A stretch of 64,000 nt of DNA from Mitsuaria chitosanitabida ATCC BAA-476 = NBRC 102408 (lineage in GTDB: Bacteria > Pseudomonadota > Gammaproteobacteria > Burkholderiales > Burkholderiaceae_C): positions 62,001 to 126,000 of the forward strand of contig NZ_BCYP01000035.1 of the NCBI RefSeq assembly GCF_001598255.1, written 5' to 3'. The notes under the pieces are model-generated. The model was not told the origin of the DNA and made no database searches. It was given only the letters and a program-made list of their open reading frames with translations. Within the stretch, counting starts at the first letter, position 1. Each line of letters starts with the position of its first letter. A program made the position numbers and the translations under genes. This document shows, piece by piece, positions 57,853 to 64,000 of the stretch.

Positions 57853-57906
57853 CCGCGACCGCGACCGCGACCGCGACCGCGACCGCGACCGCGACCGCGA
57901 CCGCGA
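57853..57906. repeat. Perfect hexanucleotide repeat (CCGCGA) x 9
   Basis: Nine uninterrupted copies of CCGCGA span 54 bp. They lie 57 bp downstream of the wecB stop and about 170-220 bp upstream of the acyltransferase start, both on the minus strand. The tract is non-coding. Such simple repeats change length by strand slippage and can tune promoter or leader spacing. Confidence 0.95.
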
Positions 57907-57962
57907 TCAGGTCGGCGGAGGCTGGCGGGCGATGGCGACGGGGGCTCGGCCGGGCGCGAGGT

Positions 57963-59120
57963 TCAGGCGAGCAGGTCCTCGGCCAGCCGGGCGACGATGC
58001 GCGAGGCCGCCTGCCCGTCCCACAGCGGCGGACGCCGCACGGGCGCGCCGTCCGCGGGGGCCGCCTCGAGCGCATCCAGGCGCTGCGACGCCAGCGCCAG
58101 CACGCGGGCCGGGTCGGTGCCGGCGAGCAGGTTGGTGCCCAGGTCCACGGTGACCGGGCGCTCGGTGTTGTCGCGCACCGTGAGGCAGGGGATGCCCAGG
58201 GCGGTGGTCTCCTCCTGCAGGCCGCCGCTGTCGGTCAGCACCAGCGCGGCGCGACGCCACAGCGAGAGGAAGGGCTGGTAGGGCAGGGGTGGCAGCAGGA
58301 ACAGGCCGGCCGCCGGCCGCAGGCCCATCGCGTCCAGCCGGGCGCGGGTGCGCGGGTGGACCGGGAACAGCAGCGGCAGCCGGGCCGCGAGCTGGCCCAG
58401 CGTGTCCATGAGCGCGGCCAGTTGCCGGGGCTCGTCGACGTTCGCGGGGCGGTGCAGGGTCACGACGCCGAAGCGGCCCGCCGGGACGGCCGCCGCGCCG
58501 GCGGCCTCGAGCGCCGCCCGGGCCGCCGCCTCGGCCGCGCGTGCGGCCGCGTCGCCGGCCTCGAGCCGGTCGATCTGGAACAGCAGGTTGTCGACCATCA
58601 CATGGCCGACCTCATGGATGCGCGCGTCGGGGTGGCCCTCGCGGCGCAGGTGGGCGGCGGCGCTGGGCTCGGTGGTGAAGAGCCAGTCCGCGATCGCGTC
58701 GGTGGCGCGGCGGTTGATCTCCTCGGGCATGGTCATGTCGCCGCTGCGCAGGCCGGCCTCGACATGCGCGACCGGCACGCCCAGCTTGCGCGCCGTCAGG
58801 GCGCAGGCCAGGGTGGAGTCCACGTCGCCCACCACCACGCAGGCGGCGGGCCGGTCGGCGATCACGTGCGGCTCGTAGGCCTGCAGGATCCGCGCGGTCA
58901 GCTGCGCATGGCTGCCGCCATGGCAATCCAGTGAGACATCGGGCGGCGGCAGTCCCAGTTCGTCGAAGAACACGCCGCTCATCGCCTGGTCGTGGTGCTG
59001 GCCGGTGTGGATCAGCCTCCAGGCCAGGCGGCCGTCCGCGCGCAGGGCTCGCACCAGCGGCGCGAGCTTCATGAAATTCGGACGCGCCCCGGCGATGAGA
59101 TGGATCAGGGGCGCGGGCAT
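57963..59120 (-). CDS. wecB: UDP-N-acetylglucosamine 2-epimerase (non-hydrolysing)
   Basis: A 385-residue enzyme interconverting UDP-GlcNAc and UDP-ManNAc. LIAGARPNFMKLAPLVRAL is the diagnostic N-terminus; GDVDSTLACAL, HVEAGLRSGDMTMPEEINRR, VVTLHRPANVD, LTDSGGLQEE and RDNTERPVTVDLGTNLL are family signatures with the expected Asp, Glu and His residues. The start at 59120 gives the usual length; an upstream in-frame ATG would overlap rfbC. It is the last gene of the nucleotide-sugar block and supplies ManNAc for WecG. Confidence 0.95.
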   Translation of the reverse strand: MPAPLIHLIAGARPNFMKLAPLVRALRADGRLAWRLIHTGQHHDQAMSGVFFDELGLPPPDVSLDCHGGSHAQLTARILQAYEPHVIADRPAACVVVGDVDSTLACALTARKLGVPVAHVEAGLRSGDMTMPEEINRRATDAIADWLFTTEPSAAAHLRREGHPDARIHEVGHVMVDNLLFQIDRLEAGDAAARAAEAAARAALEAAGAAAVPAGRFGVVTLHRPANVDEPRQLAALMDTLGQLAARLPLLFPVHPRTRARLDAMGLRPAAGLFLLPPLPYQPFLSLWRRAALVLTDSGGLQEETTALGIPCLTVRDNTERPVTVDLGTNLLAGTDPARVLALASQRLDALEAAPADGAPVRRPPLWDGQAASRIVARLAEDLLA

Positions 59121-59127
59121 CGCGGGA

Positions 59128-59679
59128 TCAGTCGAAGAACTTCGCGTCGGCGAGCAGGGGCGCCTGGGCATCCTTGTCGGCGAGCTTGAACGCGACGTCC
59201 AGCGTGGGCCAGTCGATGCCGATGGTCGGATCGTCCCAGCGCACCGAGCCCTCGGCCTGCGGGGCGTAGAGGTCGGTGGTCTTGTAGAGGAAGTCGGCGG
59301 TCTCGCTCAGCACCAGGAAGCCGTGGGCGAAGCCCGGGGGAATCCACAGCTGGCGGTGGTTCTCGCCGGTCAGCTCGACGCCGGCCCACTTGCCGAAGTT
59401 GGGACTGGACCTGCGCATGTCGACGGCGACGTCGAAGACCGCGCCGCTGGTGCAGCGCACCAGCTTGCCCTGCGCGTGCGGCGGCAGCTGGAAGTGCAGG
59501 CCGCGCAGCACGCCCTGGGCCGAGCGCGAATGGTTGTCCTGGACGAACTTCACGTCGTAGCCGCAGGCGGCGTTGAACTTGGGCTCGGTCCAGCTCTCCA
59601 TGAAGAAGCCGCGGGCGTCGCCGAAGACCTTCGGCTCGATGATCAGCACCTCGGGCAGCGAGGTCGGGATGACATTCAT
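59128..59679 (-). CDS. rfbC: dTDP-4-dehydrorhamnose 3,5-epimerase
   Basis: A 183-residue cupin (RmlC) acting third in dTDP-L-rhamnose synthesis. VFGDARGFFMESW, VQDNHSRSAQGVLRGLHFQ (catalytic His in LRGLHFQ), QGKLVRCTSGAVFDVAVD, IPPGFAHGFLVLS and LYKTTDLY are invariant parts. Its ATG overlaps the rfbA stop by one base; wecB starts seven bases after its stop. Confidence 0.97.
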   Translation of the reverse strand: MNVIPTSLPEVLIIEPKVFGDARGFFMESWTEPKFNAACGYDVKFVQDNHSRSAQGVLRGLHFQLPPHAQGKLVRCTSGAVFDVAVDMRRSSPNFGKWAGVELTGENHRQLWIPPGFAHGFLVLSETADFLYKTTDLYAPQAEGSVRWDDPTIGIDWPTLDVAFKLADKDAQAPLLADAKFFD

Positions 59680-60581
59680 CAGAAGACTTTCTCGTTCAGC
59701 ACTTGCTTCAGGTATTGGCCGTAGCCGTTCTTGAGCATCGGTTGGGCCAGGGCCTCGAGCTGCTCCGCGCTGATCCAGCCCTTGCGGAAGGCGATCTCCT
59801 CCGGGCAGGCGACCTTCAGGCCCTGGCGCTTCTCCAGCGTGGCGATGAACTGGCCGGCCTCCATCAGGCTGTCGTGCGTGCCCGTGTCCAGCCAGGCGTA
59901 GCCGCGGCCCATGATCGCCACGCGCAGCTGCTGCTGCGACAGGTAGCGGGCGTTGACGTCGGTGATCTCGAGCTCGCCGCGCGGGCTGGGCCGGATGTCG
60001 GCGGCGATGTCGCAGACCTGGCGGTCGTAGAAGTACAGGCCGGTGACGGCGTAGTTGCTCTTGGGCGACTTGGGCTTTTCCTCGATGCTCACGGCGCGCT
60101 TCTGGGCGTCGAACTCGACCACGCCGTAGCGCTCCGGATCGTGCACGTGGTACGCGAAGACGCTGGCGCCGTCCGTCTGTGCGTCGGCGTTGTCCAGCAG
60201 GCCGGCGAAGTCGTGACCGTAGAAGATGTTGTCGCCCAGCACCAGCGCGCTGGGGGCGCCGCCGATGAAGTCCTTGCCCAGGATGAAGGCCTGCGCCAGG
60301 CCGTCCGGGCTGGGTTGCACGCAGTACTGCAGGTTGATGCCCCAGCGGGAGCCATCGCCCAGCAGCGCCTCGAAGCGCGGCAGGTCCTGCGGCGTGGAGA
60401 TCAGCAGGATGTCGCGCATGCCCGCCAGCATCAAGGTGCTGAGCGGGTAATAGACCATGGGCTTGTCGTACACGGGCAGCAGCTGCTTGCTGATGGCCAG
60501 CGTGGCCGGGTGCAGCCGGGTGCCGGAGCCACCGGCCAGGATGATGCCCTTGCGGTTCGTGGTGCTCTTCGTGGTGCTCAT
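59679..60581 (-). CDS. rfbA: Glucose-1-phosphate thymidylyltransferase
   Basis: A 300-residue nucleotidyltransferase (RmlA) making dTDP-glucose. [14 protein letters not shown] is the activator/substrate loop; [61 protein letters not shown] and [10 protein letters not shown] are class signatures. It begins the rhamnose pathway. Overlaps rfbC by one base and follows rfbD after 13 bases. Confidence 0.97.
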   Translation of the reverse strand: MSTTKSTTNRKGIILAGGSGTRLHPATLAISKQLLPVYDKPMVYYPLSTLMLAGMRDILLISTPQDLPRFEALLGDGSRWGINLQYCVQPSPDGLAQAFILGKDFIGGAPSALVLGDNIFYGHDFAGLLDNADAQTDGASVFAYHVHDPERYGVVEFDAQKRAVSIEEKPKSPKSNYAVTGLYFYDRQVCDIAADIRPSPRGELEITDVNARYLSQQQLRVAIMGRGYAWLDTGTHDSLMEAGQFIATLEKRQGLKVACPEEIAFRKGWISAEQLEALAQPMLKNGYGQYLKQVLNEKVF

Positions 60582-60594
60582 CGCGAGGCTCCGA

Positions 60595-61476
60595 TCAGAG
60601 GATTTCGTCGAGCAGCCGGTCCACGCCGGTCTGCCAGTGCGGCAGCACCAGGCCGAAGCGGTCCTGCAGCTTGTGGTTGTCCAGGCGCGAATTCAGCGGC
60701 CGCGGGGCCGGCGTCGGGTAGGCGCTGCTGGGCAGGGCCTCGACGCGATCGGGGGCGACCTTGAGCGCCACGCCCTTGGCCTGCGCGCGCGTCAGCACGT
60801 GCTTGGCGTAGTCGAACCAGCTGGTCTCGCCGCTGGCGACGGCGTGGTAGACGCCGCACAGCGTGCGGTCCTTCAACGACTGGCGAATCATGTGCGCGCT
60901 GACGTCGGCCAGCAGGTCGGCGCCCGTGGGCGCGCCGATCTGGTCGGCCACGACCTTGAGCTGCTCGCGCTCGATGGCCAGCTTCAGCATGGTCTTGGCG
61001 AAATTGCCGCCGCGCGCGGCGTAGACCCAGCTGGTGCGCAGCACCAGCGCGTCGCAGCCGGAGGCGGCGATCAGTTGCTCGCCCTCGAGCTTGGTCTGGC
61101 CGTAGAGGCTCAGCGGCCCGGTGGGAGCGTCCTCGAAGCGCCAGTTCGAGCCGGTGCCATCGAAGACGTAGTCCGTCGAGTAATGCACCAGCAGCGCGCC
61201 CAGCGTCTTGGCCTCGGCGGCCAGCAGGCCCACGGCCAGGGCGTTGACGCGGCGCGCGAGCTCGGGCTCGCTCTGCGCCTTGTCGACGGCGGTGTAGGCC
61301 GCGGCATTGACGATGACGTCCGGCGCGACGCGGCGCACCGTGGCGCGCAGCGTGGCCTCATCGGCCAGGTCGCCGCCTTCGCTGCGGTCGATGGCGACCA
61401 GCTCGCCCAGCGGCGCCAGCGCCCGTTGCAGCTCCCAGCCCAGTTGGCCGTTCTTGCCCAGCAGCAGGATCTTCAT
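60595..61476 (-). CDS. rfbD: dTDP-4-dehydrorhamnose reductase
   Basis: A 293-residue SDR enzyme (RmlD), last step to dTDP-L-rhamnose. [17 protein letters not shown] binds [21 protein letters not shown] [43 protein letters not shown] (catalytic Y-x-x-x-K) and [17 protein letters not shown] are typical. GGGAG precedes the ATG. Thirteen bases separate it from rfbA. Confidence 0.97.
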   Translation of the reverse strand: MKILLLGKNGQLGWELQRALAPLGELVAIDRSEGGDLADEATLRATVRRVAPDVIVNAAAYTAVDKAQSEPELARRVNALAVGLLAAEAKTLGALLVHYSTDYVFDGTGSNWRFEDAPTGPLSLYGQTKLEGEQLIAASGCDALVLRTSWVYAARGGNFAKTMLKLAIEREQLKVVADQIGAPTGADLLADVSAHMIRQSLKDRTLCGVYHAVASGETSWFDYAKHVLTRAQAKGVALKVAPDRVEALPSSAYPTPAPRPLNSRLDNHKLQDRFGLVLPHWQTGVDRLLDEIL

Positions 61477-61488
61477 GGTCGCTCCCGC

Positions 61489-62547
61489 TCAGGCGCCATA
61501 CTGCTGCGAGACCCAGTCGCGGTAGCCGCCGGACTGCACGTTCGCCACCCAGGCCTCGTTGGCCAGGTACCACTGCACGGTCTTGCGGATGCCGGTCTCG
61601 AAGGTCTCGGCGGGGCGCCAGCCCAGGTCGCGCTCGATCTTGCGCGCGTCGATGGCGTAGCGGCGGTCGTGGCCGGGGCGGTCGGTCACGTAGGTGATCA
61701 GACGGGCGTAGGGGCCGGCCGGGTCGGGGCGCAGCTCGTCGAGCAGCGCGCACACCGTCTTGACGATGTCGATGTTGGCCTTCTCGTTCCAGCCGCCGAT
61801 GTTGTAGGTCTCGCCCAGCGTGCCGCCGGCCAGCACCGCGCGGATGCCCGAGCAGTGGTCCGTCACGTACAGCCAGTCGCGGATCTGCTGGCCGTCGCCG
61901 TACACGGGCAGCGGCTTGCCGGCCAGCGCGTTGACGATCATCAGCGGGATCAGCTTCTCGGGAAAGTGATACGGCCCGTAGTTGTTGGAGCAGTTGGTCG
62001 TCACCACGGGCAGGCCGTAGGTGTGGTGCCAGGCGCGCACCAGGTGGTCGCTGGCGGCCTTGGACGCGGAATACGGGCTGTTGGGCTCGTAGGCGTGGGT
62101 CTCGGCGAAGGGCGGGTCCTGCGGCTTGAGCGAGCCGTAGACCTCGTCGGTCGACACGTGGTGGAAGCGGAAGCCCGACTTGGCCTCGCCCTGCAGCGCG
62201 GACCAGTAGGCACGCGCGGCTTCCAGCAGCGTGAAGGTGCCTTCGACGTTGGTGCGCATGAAGGCGCCCGGGCCGTGGATGGAGCGGTCGACGTGGGACT
62301 CGGCGGCGAAGTGGACGATCGCGCGCGGCTGGTGCTCGGCCAGCAGGTGGTCGATCAGTGCACGATCGCAGATGTCGCCCTTCACGAAGACGTGGCGCGC
62401 GTCGCCCTGCAGCGAGGCCAGGTTCTCGAGGTTGCCGGCGTAGGTCAGGGCATCGAGGTTGACGACGGGCTCGTCCGAGGACTTGAACCAGTCGAGCACG
62501 AAATTGCTGCCGATGAAACCGGCGCCGCCGGTGACGAGGATCGTCAT
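61489..62547 (-). CDS. rfbB: dTDP-glucose 4,6-dehydratase
   Basis: A 352-residue SDR enzyme (RmlB), second step of the rhamnose pathway. [16 protein letters not shown] binds [51 protein letters not shown] (catalytic Tyr and Lys), [15 protein letters not shown] and [15 protein letters not shown] are diagnostic. It lies 12 bases upstream of rfbD and 67 bases downstream of the dehydrogenase gene. Confidence 0.98.
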   Translation of the reverse strand: MTILVTGGAGFIGSNFVLDWFKSSDEPVVNLDALTYAGNLENLASLQGDARHVFVKGDICDRALIDHLLAEHQPRAIVHFAAESHVDRSIHGPGAFMRTNVEGTFTLLEAARAYWSALQGEAKSGFRFHHVSTDEVYGSLKPQDPPFAETHAYEPNSPYSASKAASDHLVRAWHHTYGLPVVTTNCSNNYGPYHFPEKLIPLMIVNALAGKPLPVYGDGQQIRDWLYVTDHCSGIRAVLAGGTLGETYNIGGWNEKANIDIVKTVCALLDELRPDPAGPYARLITYVTDRPGHDRRYAIDARKIERDLGWRPAETFETGIRKTVQWYLANEAWVANVQSGGYRDWVSQQYGA

Positions 62548-62614
62548 GGAACTTCCCTGAGGTCTGTGTCGTGGTCTGCGCGGCGGCCGCCCCGTCCGAC
62601 GGGGCCGGCCGACC

Positions 62615-63895
<1,281 letters not shown>

Positions 63896-63972
63896 GGCCT
63901 TCTCCTGTACCTGTAGCGGCGTTGTGCTTTGAACTCTGGCGACCCCCGCCGGCGGGGGCGCTGAATGCGCGG

Positions 63973-64000
63973 AACGCCCGGGCGTTGCCGGCCGGGCGTT
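63973..64000. terminator. Hairpin at the right edge, probable terminator of the next gene
   Basis: AACGCCCGG (63973-63981) and CCGGGCGTT (63992-64000) form a 9-bp stem that reaches the window end. The left arm is also part of a 14-bp palindrome AACGCCCGGGCGTT. A smaller CCCCCGCCGGCGGGGG hairpin lies just before it. Any T-run would be outside the window. Confidence 0.4.

Overview
The window is about 70% G+C, dense in genes and free of insertion sequences, prophage, CRISPR arrays and recognisable tRNA or rRNA genes. Gene content points to a betaproteobacterium of the order Burkholderiales, probably near Roseateles/Mitsuaria/Rubrivivax. Supporting markers are hemP beside a heme-type TonB receptor, a bfr-bfd pair, a Bug-type solute-binding protein, a DUF3683 FAD/Fe-S fusion and an EpsD-EpsI exopolysaccharide locus with exosortase B. 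The genus is inference.

Positions 1-29205 are ordinary chromosome. Iron genes come first: a partial TonB receptor, hemP with a Fur-type promoter, bacterioferritin and its ferredoxin. Next are a gamma-glutamyltransferase-family enzyme, a lipoprotein metalloprotease with a Pro-rich linker, an MFS exporter and a GNAT acetyltransferase. A complete glycerol-3-phosphate/glycerophosphodiester uptake operon (ugpB-A-E-C-Q, minus strand) lies divergent from the 1307-residue FAD/Fe-S oxidoreductase. Then follow a cluster of REP-like palindromes, a chemoreceptor with a sigma-28-like promoter, a Bug protein, an M13 metallopeptidase, a secreted subtilase, a DUF971 protein with ubiE, and two coupled small membrane proteins.

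Positions 29605-63895 are one large exopolysaccharide (EPS) locus. The plus-strand block (29605-53130) begins with epsD-epsE-epsF-epsG, xrtB (exosortase), epsI and a Wzy-like polymerase. It continues with five glycosyltransferases, a Wzx-like flippase, a pyruvyl transferase, two membrane and two hexapeptide acyltransferases, a UDP-glucuronate epimerase and UDP-glucose dehydrogenase. Many stop and start codons overlap, so much of it is probably a long operon. The minus-strand block (57963-63895) makes nucleotide sugars: tviB-like dehydrogenase, rfbBDAC (dTDP-rhamnose) and wecB. Between the blocks lie a secreted lipoprotein, kdsA and a third acyltransferase.

Together these genes predict an acidic, rhamnose-containing, acylated and pyruvylated heteropolysaccharide assembled by a Wzx/Wzy route. 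No priming sugar-phosphate transferase and no PEP-CTERM exosortase substrate was seen in the window. The most interesting item is a pair of paralogous exported proteins of unknown function. One lies inside the EPS operon with a Tat-like signal (38899-40386). The other is a lipoprotein with a long Ala/Ser/Thr linker at the end of the block (53234-54895).
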